Positions 39,047 to 48,645 are shown, counted from the stretch's first letter. The stretch is 64,000 nucleotides of DNA from Thermophagus xiamenensis (GCF_900112795.1 NZ_FONA01000002.1:62001-126000); one strand, 5' to 3'. Notes: generated from the letters alone by a model not told the origin. Translations and numbers: made by a program.

Positions 39047-39118
39047 AAAATTTATCTAACACATTGTCAAGGGAATTAGCACAACAATTATACTTATTTC
39101 TGTAACAAAAGTCAAATC
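39047..39118 (+). repeat. Dispersed intergenic repeat, copy f (degenerate)
   Basis: The left end ATAAAATTTATCTAAC and ATTGTCAAGGGAATT are recognisable, then TTCTGTAACAAAAGTCAAATC. It lies just upstream of the ComEC start. Confidence 0.5.
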
Positions 39119-39223
39119 TTGTTAACCTCGTCCAAACCGTCTGTTAATATTAGAAAAGGCAGAAGTAAAAAACAGATGAGACCACAGGAAACTGACACAA
39201 TAAAAAAACTGATGAGTTTATTT

Positions 39224-40360
39224 TCAGGAACTTTTTATTTTTCCTGTGATAATATTGTAAACCGCCTTAAAGAAATACTTAATATCGGTTCTTATAGGAT
39301 GTTTCATTTTTTCTGAAAGATAGATTCTTTCGGCTTCCACATTCCCTTCAGCATCGGGCATCAACAAAGCCACATAAGGTGGAATACATCCGGGTTTGAA
39401 CCGGATTCTCAATTTTTGAACTTCCTCCGGCAATTCATTAAACCTGGCCCGACTTAAAGGGCGAACCCCCACGATATTCAAATCGCCTTTCAGAACATTA
39501 ATTAGCTGAGGCAACTCGTCAATCCAGTATTTACGATAAAACTTGCCCCATGAGGCAACTCTGAAGTCATTGGCCGGTTTTCCTTCTTTGTTGTAACCAT
39601 TTAATTTAGTTACAAATTCCTGTAAGAATTCAGCAAACGGATGCATGGTACGTAACTTATAAACTTTAATGATTTGCCCATTTTTGCCAATCCTTGTCAT
39701 TGGAAAGAAGGGTCCAAAGCTGGGCTGTACCCCCATGGTTGGCTCGCCCGTTTTTATAACGGCAAAATAAAGTAATCCTTCTATCTCTTTATATTCTATT
39801 ATTTCAAACCCACAGCTCACAACCCTTCCAAGAGTTTCGCCCATGGTTAAATAGCGGTATTTCCCCTTGGTCAGGAAAAAATAAATTTTTTGAAGATAAG
39901 CTACTTTGGGCATTACTCTGTGAAAAAGAAACACGAACACCCAAAAGAGGGAAAAAAGGAAGGGAATTTTTATTTTTTTTCGATACCGTTCTTTAACATT
40001 TTTAGAGGGTTCCACACAACCAATAAATATGCCTGCATCGGGCATACACGAATTTAATTCAATTAAAAACTTATTGATATACTGAACTTTATTCAGCATA
40101 CCAAGGTTAATTATGGAACGCGTATTCTTTTGAATCAATTGCCTGATTTCCTCTCGTTTCACAGTATCAATAATACTGACATTGTAACGTTCGGGGACTA
40201 AATGATTGACAAAAAATTCATAAAGCTCAATGCTGATGTTTTTCAGTATCGCTTCTTTTTTTGGGTCAACATTTGGTCTTACCAGAGGGGCCTCCAACAC
40301 ATATTGTCCACTTACGGATAATTCATCTACAACTTGGGAAAGCTCAACATTGTTCTTCAT
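39224..40360 (-). CDS. Initiating sugar transferase of polysaccharide synthesis
   Basis: The C-terminal half (about 220-378) is a bacterial sugar transferase domain: KVYKLRTMHPFAE, WIDELPQLINVLKGDLNIVGVRPLS and a final basic helix. Such enzymes transfer a sugar phosphate onto undecaprenyl phosphate, the first step of repeat-unit synthesis. A hydrophobic segment (FLFSLFWVFVFLFHRVM, near 135-150) would place it in the membrane. The N-terminal 130 residues have no obvious family. It is the last gene of the run that includes the AMP-ligase, NadE-like, AsnB-like and ACP genes. Confidence 0.85.
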   Translation of the reverse strand: MKNNVELSQVVDELSVSGQYVLEAPLVRPNVDPKKEAILKNISIELYEFFVNHLVPERYNVSIIDTVKREEIRQLIQKNTRSIINLGMLNKVQYINKFLIELNSCMPDAGIFIGCVEPSKNVKERYRKKIKIPFLFSLFWVFVFLFHRVMPKVAYLQKIYFFLTKGKYRYLTMGETLGRVVSCGFEIIEYKEIEGLLYFAVIKTGEPTMGVQPSFGPFFPMTRIGKNGQIIKVYKLRTMHPFAEFLQEFVTKLNGYNKEGKPANDFRVASWGKFYRKYWIDELPQLINVLKGDLNIVGVRPLSRARFNELPEEVQKLRIRFKPGCIPPYVALLMPDAEGNVEAERIYLSEKMKHPIRTDIKYFFKAVYNIITGKIKSS

Positions 40361-40631
40361 GACCTATGATAGTTTAATATATCTCTTTAAAATCTTAATA
40401 ATCAATTATTCCTTAGCAGGGAACAATTTACAGCAAGGCGCTAACAATGTAAACAAGCATTACATTAAAAAACTACCCTAGAATCATAAAAAAAAAGACA
40501 AATCAGTCCGTTAATTCTTGAAATAGGTGCATTCAGACATTAAAACCAGCTATTAATCAAAACTAATTCTAAATAGCATATTTTGAGGAAAGAATGGTTA
40601 CTGTTGACCGATGAAGGAAAAAAGAGAAAAT

Positions 40632-42122
40632 TCAAAGTGACCCTTTAACTCTTTTACCGGTTAAACTTGTTTCCATACGCTCTTTAAAAACCACATCGGC
40701 AGGCACTTTATAGGAAGCTAACTTCCGGGCACACACCTCCCGGATATCATTCTTAGTGAGGTTTGCGCCACTTTGCTTCACCACCACGGCCCGGATAGCT
40801 TCTCCCAATTCGGGATGTTCATACCCTTCTACGGCACAATCAACCACACCCTTAAGGCTTACGATAACTTCTTCAATTTCTTTGGGTCCCACACGCTTCC
40901 CGCCTACTTTAATAATTTCCTTTTTTCTTGCACTTAGATAAATGTATCCCTCCCGGTCAATGGTTCCCAAATCACCGGTATGCAACCATCCATTTTGAAT
41001 GGTTTGCCGCGTAGCCTCATCATCACCCAAATAACCTAACATAATGTTTTGACCTTTGGCAACAATTTCTCCGGTTTGTCCCGATGCCACCATCTCCCCT
41101 TTTTCATCCACAACTTTAAGGGTAACGCCGGGGATTCCTTTTCCTACCGAACCAATTTTTTCGGGTAATTTATCCGGTGGTAAATAAGAGAGTCTGGCAG
41201 TGGCTTCGGTTTGTCCATACATCACAAAAAACTTAATTTCAGGGAATAGTGAAATAAATTCCTGAATAAAGGCATTATGCAATTTACCTCCGGCTTGTGT
41301 AACATATCTTAAATGAGGAAAATGTCCTTTTCGAAAAGAGTCGGACTTACGCAGTAAAATCTGAAAATGGCTGGGTACACCGGCAAAACCGGTACACCGG
41401 TATTGATTCAAATCTCGTAATACACTGCCTAAAAACATAAAACTATTATTCAGTACTAATGTACCGCCAACCTTCATATGGGTATGTAACAATGACAACC
41501 CATAGCAATAGAAAAAAGGCAAAACAACAAGCATAATATCGTCGCCATCCAGGGCCAGATATTCCAAAATGGAACCGGTATTAGCGACTAAATTGCCATG
41601 AGAAAGCATAACACCGCGAGGCACTGCCGTAGAACCTGATGTAAAAATAATCTGAGCACAATCATGGTCATCCATTTCCGGGCCTGATTTATAGCCATGC
41701 CACTTTTCATCACCAAAATCAAAAAGGGGTGAATCTTCAGATAAAACATCAACCCCTTCAATTTCTGTAATTTTCAAGGATGAATGCACAAAAGCATGAG
41801 AGGCACCGGTTTTTCCAATTACCAAATCCAGGTTTGATTTTTCTATTGCCGTACTTAAAGGAACCACCACACAACCCGCCTTCATAACAGCCAAATAAAC
41901 CGTAACAAAAAAAAGATTATTGGGTGATATTAATAGAATTTTTTCTCCTTTTTTAAAGTTTTGGCCAATCCATTCAGAAAGCTGCATAACCCTGGCAGAA
42001 ACCTCACGATAACTGTATTGTTTTTTACCGGATATCAATAGTATTTTGTCCAAATTGGCCGTATCCTGAAATAAATAGTCGACAGCGTTCATTTTTATCA
42101 TTTGCATTATTACATAAATCAA
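40632..42122 (-). CDS. AMP-forming acyl/aryl (or amino acid) ligase
   Basis: The 496-residue protein is a class I adenylate-forming enzyme. It has the P-loop FTSGSTAVPRGVMLSHGN, the YGQTEATARLSYLPPD motif, the HTGDLG hinge and the catalytic Lys in LTGKRVKG near the end. It would activate a carboxylic acid as AMP ester and load CoA or the nearby acyl carrier protein (45515-45766). The acid cannot be predicted. Several ATG codons lie near the start; 42092 (MNAVDYLF) is likely, since the first ten codons have no family resemblance. Confidence 0.9.
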   Translation of the reverse strand: MIYVIMQMIKMNAVDYLFQDTANLDKILLISGKKQYSYREVSARVMQLSEWIGQNFKKGEKILLISPNNLFFVTVYLAVMKAGCVVVPLSTAIEKSNLDLVIGKTGASHAFVHSSLKITEIEGVDVLSEDSPLFDFGDEKWHGYKSGPEMDDHDCAQIIFTSGSTAVPRGVMLSHGNLVANTGSILEYLALDGDDIMLVVLPFFYCYGLSLLHTHMKVGGTLVLNNSFMFLGSVLRDLNQYRCTGFAGVPSHFQILLRKSDSFRKGHFPHLRYVTQAGGKLHNAFIQEFISLFPEIKFFVMYGQTEATARLSYLPPDKLPEKIGSVGKGIPGVTLKVVDEKGEMVASGQTGEIVAKGQNIMLGYLGDDEATRQTIQNGWLHTGDLGTIDREGYIYLSARKKEIIKVGGKRVGPKEIEEVIVSLKGVVDCAVEGYEHPELGEAIRAVVVKQSGANLTKNDIREVCARKLASYKVPADVVFKERMETSLTGKRVKGSL

Positions 42123-42189
42123 CTAAATCGTCAGCCCCCAAGGACTATAAGATTAGTTTATGGTGTGCAGCACCGAATGCTTTAACCCG

Positions 42190-43179
42190 TTACGGCTTCC
42201 AAAAATCATAGTCGTGCAACGGTTTTGCTCTCAGGTATTCGGTGGTCTTCAGTTTACGTTCAAAATTGGCGAAGCTTTTCTTAACATTTTCTTCACTCAT
42301 TTCCACCACTTTGGCAACCTCATCGGCAGGATAACCGTTTTCCCATGCGAACCACAACAAGTCCATTTTTTCGAAAGGCAACTGGTAAAAGAATTCTTCC
42401 TGCGTTTGCTCTGCAGTATAAGTATCGGTAGTAGGGGTACGTTCAATAATTTCCCGAGGTACTTCCAAAAATTCTGCCAGCTGATAAACCTGCGTCTTAT
42501 ACAAATTGCCAATAGGCATCATATCAGCTCCTCCGTCGCCAAATTTCACAAAAAAGCCTTGTTTCACTTCATGTTTGTTAGGCGTACCAATAACGGCATA
42601 ATAACGTGCCTCGGCATGATAATAAAGCATGGCCATCCTGCTTCGTTGCTTGAAGTTGGAGGCTGCTACAATTTGCAAATAGGCATCAGGCGACAAGCGT
42701 CGGGAAATCTCACTCCCATCCTGAAAAATTACGGTAACGTAAAATACAGGGGGCAGATTTTGTTCCAATAGCTCTTTAGGAATAACAATCTTCATTTTAT
42801 CGGTAGCAGGATTATATTCGGGAACAATCCTCTTTACTGCTTCATCGCGCCGGGTGTAACAGCCAAATCCGCTGAGCGCATCGCTGATATTCTCTTCAAC
42901 GGTTTGTACACCATATTTATCGGCCAGTTTTAAGGCCAGAGCTTTACTATCGGGACTTGAATCCTTTTCGGGCAATAAAACGCCTACAACTCTTTCCGAA
43001 CCTAAGGCCCGGGCTGCCAAAGCCAAGGTTACCGAGGAATCAATGCCGCCACTTATTCCTACCACACCCCCTTTCCTTCGAAAACGCCGGAACACATCTT
43101 CTTTTAATTTCTGACAGATTTTATCGGTCAACGCTTCGGGATTTTTTATTCTTAGAATATCAGGTGTAAAACTTTTCAT
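42190..43179 (-). CDS. nadE: NadE-like ATP-pyrophosphatase (NAD synthase family)
   Basis: The 329-residue protein has the PP-loop SGGIDSSVTLALA and the NAD-synthase pattern (IGTPNKHE, FVKFGDGGADMMPIGNLYKTQV, RTPTTDTYTAEQTQEEF). It lacks the nitrilase domain, so it would use ammonia or depend on another amidotransferase. It sits between the AsnB-like and AMP-ligase genes, a place where housekeeping NAD synthesis is not expected. It may therefore be a paralogue recruited to amide formation in polysaccharide modification. That role is inferred. Confidence 0.85.
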   Translation of the reverse strand: MKSFTPDILRIKNPEALTDKICQKLKEDVFRRFRRKGGVVGISGGIDSSVTLALAARALGSERVVGVLLPEKDSSPDSKALALKLADKYGVQTVEENISDALSGFGCYTRRDEAVKRIVPEYNPATDKMKIVIPKELLEQNLPPVFYVTVIFQDGSEISRRLSPDAYLQIVAASNFKQRSRMAMLYYHAEARYYAVIGTPNKHEVKQGFFVKFGDGGADMMPIGNLYKTQVYQLAEFLEVPREIIERTPTTDTYTAEQTQEEFFYQLPFEKMDLLWFAWENGYPADEVAKVVEMSEENVKKSFANFERKLKTTEYLRAKPLHDYDFWKP

Positions 43180-43265
43180 AATTATTTTTAATATTTGATT
43201 TAGGATTTACGAACTTGAAATAATTTTCTTACAATGCTCTATCAGATTCGTAGTACTGCATTCGC

Positions 43266-43522
43266 ATAAATTTAATCTAACTTATTGTTTAAATGTTACT
43301 TAATGTTAGTGGTTAGTTTTTAGTCGTTAGTGGTTAGTCATTTCACAACCTCACAGGCTATTAACCTAATAACCTATTAGCCTATTAGCCTATTAGCCTA
43401 ACATCCTATTAGCCTAACAACCTATTGGCCTAACAACCTATTGGCCTAATTACCTAATGGTCTATCCGGCCTGTGCACTTTTGCTTCAGTTTTTTATTGT
43501 TACATGTATTCATGTTGTGGTG
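43266..43522 (+). repeat. Dispersed intergenic repeat, copy g (long form with tandem block)
   Basis: The order is AAATTTAATCTAACTTATTG, then TTAGTGGTTAGT-type units, then a tandem CCTATTAGCCTA block (43362-43465). A GCCTGTGCACTTTTGCTTC block and TTACATGTATTCATGTTGTG follow. It fills the 43180-43532 gap. Confidence 0.75.
43362..43465. repeat. Tandem CCTATTAGCCTAACA-type repeat
   Basis: About eight imperfect units of 10-17 bp with the core CCTATTAGCCTA, later CCTATTGGCCTAACAA. Similar units recur at 48530-48575. The unit resembles a decayed simple repeat inside the dispersed element. Confidence 0.7.
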
Positions 43523-43532
43523 GTTTTATTTT

Positions 43533-45512
43533 TTACAAGGATGATGTTACACCGTTCCGCAGTTCAGTTTTTAAAACATCATGATCCGATATTGGTGTGA
43601 AATCACGGATGAATTGTTGCCATAACAAATGGGTTGATAGTACTGCCACTAAGGCCATTTGATCTACTTCGGAAGAGGTTTGTTCTCTTGTCAACTTTCT
43701 TAAAAGCAAATCAATAGCTTTAGGTTGAAACACACCTGCCGCCTGAGTCAATTCGGGTGAAAGCATATTTCTGACATAAGCATCACTTTGTTCGTTAAGA
43801 AAAGGCGTATGTAGCGGAGCCCGGTAAGCTTGTTTAGAGCGGGTTACCACTTCGTGGGGCAATTGATTTTTGTAACGGTATTTTAGTAAAAATTTTTCCT
43901 TCAACCCGTTTAACTTAAACTCATCCGGAAGGGTAGCACAAAACTCCATAACACGGTGATCCAAAAAAGGATATCGTCCTTCAACACTATTGGCCATGGC
44001 CATTCGGTCACCCTGAGATGAAAGCAGATAGCCCGACATAAATATTCTGGTCTCAATATATTGAGCTTTAGCCAGAGAACTGCTACCGGCCAGCAACGGA
44101 GTCCATTCCGATTCAAGTTGTTCGACAAAGTCGGGCACTTCACCGGCTACAGGAACCATCATCTTGGTTATCCGTGAAGTGTTATGCCAACGTAAAAGGT
44201 GAGAATAAATCACAGAGTCGACATCGTTTAATCGATAGCCAAAAAACATTTTCAGTGCGGAAGGCGACATTTTTCTCAATCGTGGCAAATAAGGATAAAG
44301 TTTGCTAAGCAATAACGGACGGTATTTAGAATCAGGGTCTTTAGCCCAAAACCGACGAATCATCATTTCTTTAAACAAGTTATAACCTCCAAGCATTTCA
44401 TCGGCTCCTTCACCAGTCATCACTACTTTAATGTTGTTTTGCCGTACCAATCGCGAAAGCAAAAACATAGGGACCGGTGCCGTCCGCAAAACAGGCGTTT
44501 CGGAATGCCAAACCGCTGACGGGAAAAATTTAGAAATGTCGGTCGAATCACAATAAGCTTTGTGGTGCTGTGTTTTAAGTTGTTCAACCATCTTGTTTTG
44601 AAAAGTCCCCTCATCGTATTCTTCTTCAGAAAAACCGATGGAAAAAGTCTGTAACAATCCTTCGGGACTATTTTGCCTGATAATTGAAGCAATAACAGCC
44701 GAATCGAGCCCTCCGCTCAAATAAGACCCTACAGGAACATCTGCCCTTAAACGAAGTTTCACGGCATCATTGAGCAAATATCCCAGTTCTTCACCGGCAT
44801 CATCCAATGAACCTTTGAACCGGTTATCAAAACCATTTATGGCGGGTTCCCAATACTTTTCTACATTTATTTGTTGCTGCTTATATTCAAGGAAATGGCC
44901 GGGCGGCAGTTCAGTTATCCCATCGAAAACGGTATGCGGCGACAAGGCCGTCCAAAAAGTAAAAGTCTGTCTTAGCGCATTGTAATTGAGTTTTCGCACC
45001 ACATCAGGAAATTCGAAAATCGATTTTATCTCCGATGCAAAAACCAATCGTGAATTTTGATGTGTATAGAACAAAGGTCTGATTCCCACCCTGTCACGAG
45101 CCAAAAAAAGGCTTTTTTCTTTGGTATCCCAAACAGCAAAAGCAAACTGCCCGTTAAGCATAGATAAACATTTGGACCCAAACTCCCTGTAAGCCAACAA
45201 CAAAACCTCAGTATCACTGTTTGTGGAAAATCGACAACCTTTTTTTTCTAAAACTTTTCTTAATTCCAGATAATTAAAAATTTCACCATTAAAGGTGATC
45301 CAGAAGCGTCCGGAATCATCGCACAGTGGTTGATGTCCTGACGCAATGTCGATAATACTTAACCTAACGCTACCTAATGAAACATCGTTGGAAATAAAGG
45401 CTCCGGCTTCATCCGGCCCTCTGTAACGGATTCTGGTAAGCATCTTATCCAGAATCCGTTTAGTCGTCTTAACACTTCCGGTATTACCGGTAAAACCTGC
45501 AATTCCACACAT
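43533..45512 (-). CDS. asnB: Glutamine-dependent amidotransferase, asparagine-synthase type
   Basis: The 659-residue protein starts MCGIAGF with the catalytic Cys 2 of class II glutamine amidotransferases. The C-terminal synthetase domain has the PP-loop SYLSGGLDSAV (about 262-268) and LSRLVRQNNIKVVMTGEGADEM. It would transfer ammonia from glutamine to a carboxyl group activated as AMP ester. Placement between ACP and NadE-like genes points to a specialised amidotransferase, as found in exopolysaccharide clusters, rather than asparagine supply. It starts 2 bp after the ACP stop. Confidence 0.92.
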   Translation of the reverse strand: MCGIAGFTGNTGSVKTTKRILDKMLTRIRYRGPDEAGAFISNDVSLGSVRLSIIDIASGHQPLCDDSGRFWITFNGEIFNYLELRKVLEKKGCRFSTNSDTEVLLLAYREFGSKCLSMLNGQFAFAVWDTKEKSLFLARDRVGIRPLFYTHQNSRLVFASEIKSIFEFPDVVRKLNYNALRQTFTFWTALSPHTVFDGITELPPGHFLEYKQQQINVEKYWEPAINGFDNRFKGSLDDAGEELGYLLNDAVKLRLRADVPVGSYLSGGLDSAVIASIIRQNSPEGLLQTFSIGFSEEEYDEGTFQNKMVEQLKTQHHKAYCDSTDISKFFPSAVWHSETPVLRTAPVPMFLLSRLVRQNNIKVVMTGEGADEMLGGYNLFKEMMIRRFWAKDPDSKYRPLLLSKLYPYLPRLRKMSPSALKMFFGYRLNDVDSVIYSHLLRWHNTSRITKMMVPVAGEVPDFVEQLESEWTPLLAGSSSLAKAQYIETRIFMSGYLLSSQGDRMAMANSVEGRYPFLDHRVMEFCATLPDEFKLNGLKEKFLLKYRYKNQLPHEVVTRSKQAYRAPLHTPFLNEQSDAYVRNMLSPELTQAAGVFQPKAIDLLLRKLTREQTSSEVDQMALVAVLSTHLLWQQFIRDFTPISDHDVLKTELRNGVTSSL

Positions 45513-45514
45513 AC

Positions 45515-45766
45515 TTACTGCATTTTAGAGGCCACAAACTTTTCTATGGCATTCAAGTTTTGAAAGTTTTCCTCCACCAAATCCGTATCTGCTGTCTTAA
45601 TACCATAATTCTCCTCCAGAAAAGCAATAAGATTCAGTAATCCCATTGAGTCAAAAATACCTTCTTCAAACAGCATGGTATCATCTTTTATTTCATCCAT
45701 TTCGGTGAAGGACGTTTCGGCAATAAATGCTTTGATCTCTTCTTTTTTAATTGTCATAATCTCCAT
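45515..45766 (-). CDS. Acyl carrier protein
   Basis: An 83-residue protein with the phosphopantetheine site DSMG (Ser 40 in GIFDSMGLLNLIAFLEENYG), followed by the typical helix III. Dedicated ACPs next to AMP-ligases carry an activated acyl or aminoacyl group. Here it is the first gene of the ACP-AsnB-NadE-ligase-sugar transferase run, with starts and stops 2 bp to a few hundred bp apart. Transcription could continue from upstream genes. Confidence 0.9.
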   Translation of the reverse strand: MEIMTIKKEEIKAFIAETSFTEMDEIKDDTMLFEEGIFDSMGLLNLIAFLEENYGIKTADTDLVEENFQNLNAIEKFVASKMQ

Positions 45767-46015
45767 AAGTATTAATCTTAAAAATTGGGTTAATAATTGC
45801 GCATCAATAAATCATTGATAAGTCCACAAGGTATAATAAGCGGCAGTGATTATCCACCTCAATTTGTCAGGATGCTGTAATATTTACATGAAATGAATCT
45901 AAACAATGGCTAAAGGAAAAAGGAATTTCCCGGTACTGCCGGGAAAAGAGTAATACAAACCTTTGAGAACAAAGGCATAAACATCATATAAACACCTAAG
46001 GATAAGCTTATAAAG

Positions 46016-47797
46016 TCACTTCAGCAGCAGATTATTGAGAAAAAGTTCAAGACGGGTAAATCCGTTGGATTTTAGTTCATGAGGATTGTCCGGAATAATA
46101 AACTTGCGTTCCTCAACCGGAAGAGTTAATGTAACCTTTAACTCATCTTCCTCTGCAATAATATTGCCCTTTCCGGTTCTAATATTTTCGATAATAAGGC
46201 TATCTATCGCATCACGGTTAAAAGCAAAGGCTCCAGCTTCATTTAACAACCGCTCAGGCAATTCCCCGGCTTTCCATAAACCTTCCGCAGAAATGGGGAA
46301 AGGTCGGTCGGGCAACGGATAGAAACGCTCCGATTTATCATACAATTGTAATTCATAATCCACATAAGTTTGGTCGCCATCAATAGTCATATTATCAGAC
46401 CAATAAACCAATAATGAATCGGGCACAGACTTATGGACAGAAAGTAAGAACCGGTTAACGTTATTTACACCTGTTATGTACAAATTACCTTCAATTAAAA
46501 CACTTAACGGCAAATTCTGAATGCCTCTGCTTCCAAGATATACCGCATGATTCGAAGAATTGTAAATAAGGTTATTAAGGATTTCAATTGTTTGAACGTT
46601 ACCGCGAACACTGGGGTTACGGTCGGCATTAAATGCTATCACATTCCTTATCAGGCTAACACCGGATGAATTAAGAACCAATAAGCCACAAGAATGGTTA
46701 AGCTTGTTGAGCGAATAGCCGATAATGGAATTGCTAATGGTGATTCCCGGCCCGGCATTTATAACCGTTAACGTTTCATCCAAGCCAAAGGCAAAAGAAC
46801 ATCTGTCAAAAACCACGTTGTACACCCTGCGGTTGGTTCCGCGAACCGTAACACAATCGGACTGATCTTCATGTTTGCTTCCCAGACGAAACCGCATATT
46901 CTGTATCAACACGTCGTGAGATGAAACAACAAACGGCTGTCCCCATAGGGCTACCCCTTTACCCGGTGAGGTTTGACCTGCAACATACAGATAAGGCGGC
47001 GTAACAATGAGTGGTCTCTTGAGATGAATATCTCCTGCCACCTCGAACACCACAATACGTGGGTAAGGACGTGTAACGGCGTATCGAAAAGAGCCGGGAC
47101 CGTAATCGTCTAAATTATCAACCACCACAATCTTTGGCAAAGAATCGCCGGCATAGGCACCCCGCGAGGCGGTCCCCATCCCCTGTGAACCGGGAAAGAT
47201 ATTCTGGCTAAAACCCTGATTGGATGAAAATAATCCACTGATTAAAAGTCCTGCTAAAATTACCCTGGTCTTTGCTTTATCGAAAAAAGATTTCAGAATT
47301 TTTTTCTTTGAACGATAGGACATTCCTTTAGTCTCAAACTTAAATTTACTCATTAAAATAAGCCTCTCCTGGATAGACAAAGGCATAATAACCTTGGCGG
47401 GATTACCGTAAACAATAGAATTTTCCGGTATTTTTCCCTTGACAACCGAACCTGCTGCCACAATACAATTATCCCCTATCTGTGTATTGGGAAGTATAAT
47501 AACATTTAGGCCTATACAAACATTATTGCCTATTTTTATTTTTCCAAAAAGGTCAATCCTGGGATATTTCTCCCGAAAAACCCACACACCCCCATCATGA
47601 GTAATAAATCGCGTGCCGTTGGATATCACCACATGGTCACCTAACTCTATTAAATAGGGTTCAGAACCCCAGCCTGCCTTAAATATTCTGCAATTTTTCC
47701 CAATCTTTACCCCTGCAATACGAAGCAAGGCTATCCGGATACGACTGATAGGTATTAAATGCGATAAATAAATTATTAATTTGATGTATATCTTCAT
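46016..47797 (-). CDS. Hexapeptide acyltransferase fused to a secreted right-handed beta-helix (pectate-lyase-like) domain
   Basis: Residues 1 to about 145 form a hexapeptide-repeat acyltransferase (GVKIGKNCRIF, IGNNVCIGLNVIILPNTQIG, AAGSVVKGKIP, YGNPAKVI). A basic stretch (SYRSKKKILKSF) and a hydrophobic segment (about 174-197, RVILAGLLISGLFSSNQGFS) follow and look like a signal-anchor. Residues 200-540 are a beta-helix domain (NIFPGSQGMGTASRG, VVDNLDDYGPGSFRYAV, PYLYVAGQTSPGKGVALWG). The second half is like the pectate-lyase-type protein at 51605-53140. The acyltransferase would act in the cytoplasm and the helix outside. Either a real fusion or the loss of a stop between two genes could explain it. 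Confidence 0.8.
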   Translation of the reverse strand: MKIYIKLIIYLSHLIPISRIRIALLRIAGVKIGKNCRIFKAGWGSEPYLIELGDHVVISNGTRFITHDGGVWVFREKYPRIDLFGKIKIGNNVCIGLNVIILPNTQIGDNCIVAAGSVVKGKIPENSIVYGNPAKVIMPLSIQERLILMSKFKFETKGMSYRSKKKILKSFFDKAKTRVILAGLLISGLFSSNQGFSQNIFPGSQGMGTASRGAYAGDSLPKIVVVDNLDDYGPGSFRYAVTRPYPRIVVFEVAGDIHLKRPLIVTPPYLYVAGQTSPGKGVALWGQPFVVSSHDVLIQNMRFRLGSKHEDQSDCVTVRGTNRRVYNVVFDRCSFAFGLDETLTVINAGPGITISNSIIGYSLNKLNHSCGLLVLNSSGVSLIRNVIAFNADRNPSVRGNVQTIEILNNLIYNSSNHAVYLGSRGIQNLPLSVLIEGNLYITGVNNVNRFLLSVHKSVPDSLLVYWSDNMTIDGDQTYVDYELQLYDKSERFYPLPDRPFPISAEGLWKAGELPERLLNEAGAFAFNRDAIDSLIIENIRTGKGNIIAEEDELKVTLTLPVEERKFIIPDNPHELKSNGFTRLELFLNNLLLK

Positions 47798-47800
47798 TAG

Positions 47801-47972
47801 TATAAAGTTTACTTAAATCATTGGTCGGATGGAACTTAAAGTTGGTGGCTAGCCATTAGTGGTTAGTCATTAGTCTTTAGTATCTTATGTAATCAATACT
47901 AATCACTAATTACTAATGACTAATCACTAAAAACTTCTTCCGTCTTCTTCCTGAGCACTTCTGTCTCTATAT
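47801..47972 (+). repeat. Dispersed intergenic repeat, copy h (long form)
   Basis: TATAAAGTTTACTTAAATCA, then TTGGTCGGATGGAACTTAAA, then TTAGTGGTTAGTCATTAGT units, then CTTCTTCCGTCTTCTTCC and GAGCACTTCTGTCTC. Part of the 47798-48645 gap. Confidence 0.7.
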
Positions 47973-48160
47973 TTCCCCCCGGGCGGGTATCAAAAAAGTC
48001 TAATTTTCACTTTGTGCGACCCTGTGGTTGCTTTGTGCAACACTTTGTATATTTTGTGAAACACTGTGTAACAATAAAATTTATAGAAAACCTTTCGGTA
48101 TTGATAAAACCTCTAAATTACATATCCACTCCAACAGGAGATATTTCCGGAAATCTTTGT

Positions 48161-48392
48161 TTTCGCCGTTCAATTTTGTTTTCACCGAAAAATTTTCATT
48201 TTCACCGTCAAATTTTGACTTTCACCGAAAAATTTTCGTTTTCACCGAGAAATTTTCATTTTCACCATGAATTTTTGACATTCCCCTTCAAATTTTCATG
48301 TTCACCGAAAAATTTTCATTTTCACCGTCAAATTTTGACTTTCACCGAAAAAAAATCATTGTCACCGCCAGATTCTTATTATCACCAGGAAA
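48161..48392 (+). repeat. Tandem repeat of 20-21 bp, about 11 units
   Basis: The unit is close to TTTTCACCGAAAAATTTTCA with variants (TTTCACCGTCAAATTTTGAC). Later units carry point changes (48352-48392). In frame it reads FHFHRQILTFTEK-like, because the period is a multiple of three, but no start, signal or family supports a protein. The repeat lies between two copies of the dispersed element in a gap without genes. Confidence 0.85.
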
Positions 48393-48440
48393 AAAACACA
48401 TTCGACTTTATTTTTTTAACTTATAACCGGCAGGGCATTA

Positions 48441-48612
48441 AACTTTAGTCATTAGTGATTAGTCATTAGCGATTAGTTAATTGTAATTAGTCTATCTATA
48501 TTTTCAATTTCAATTCCCTCAATATACTATTACCTATTAACCTATTTGCCTATTGACCTAATGGCCTATTGGCCTTCACTGCCTTAGCACATCTGCCTCA
48601 GAGTTTCATTTT
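48441..48612 (+). repeat. Dispersed intergenic repeat, copy i (long form)
   Basis: TTTAGTCATTAGTGATTAGT units, then CCTATTAACCTATTTGCC and CTATTGGCCTTCACTGCC, then TTAGCACATCTGCCTCAG. The outer ends are missing or degraded. Confidence 0.6.
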
Positions 48613-48645
48613 TGCCAGCCGGTATCATACAAATTCTTTTTGGAT

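Noticed and set aside
43362-43465. Possible CRISPR array from the CCTATTAGCCTA repeats
   Set aside because: Units are only 10-17 bp with no unique spacers of constant length, and no cas genes are in the window.
48014-48448. Open frame over the 21-bp tandem repeat (144 residues)
   Set aside because: The frame exists because the repeat period is a multiple of three; there is no signal, domain or ribosome site.
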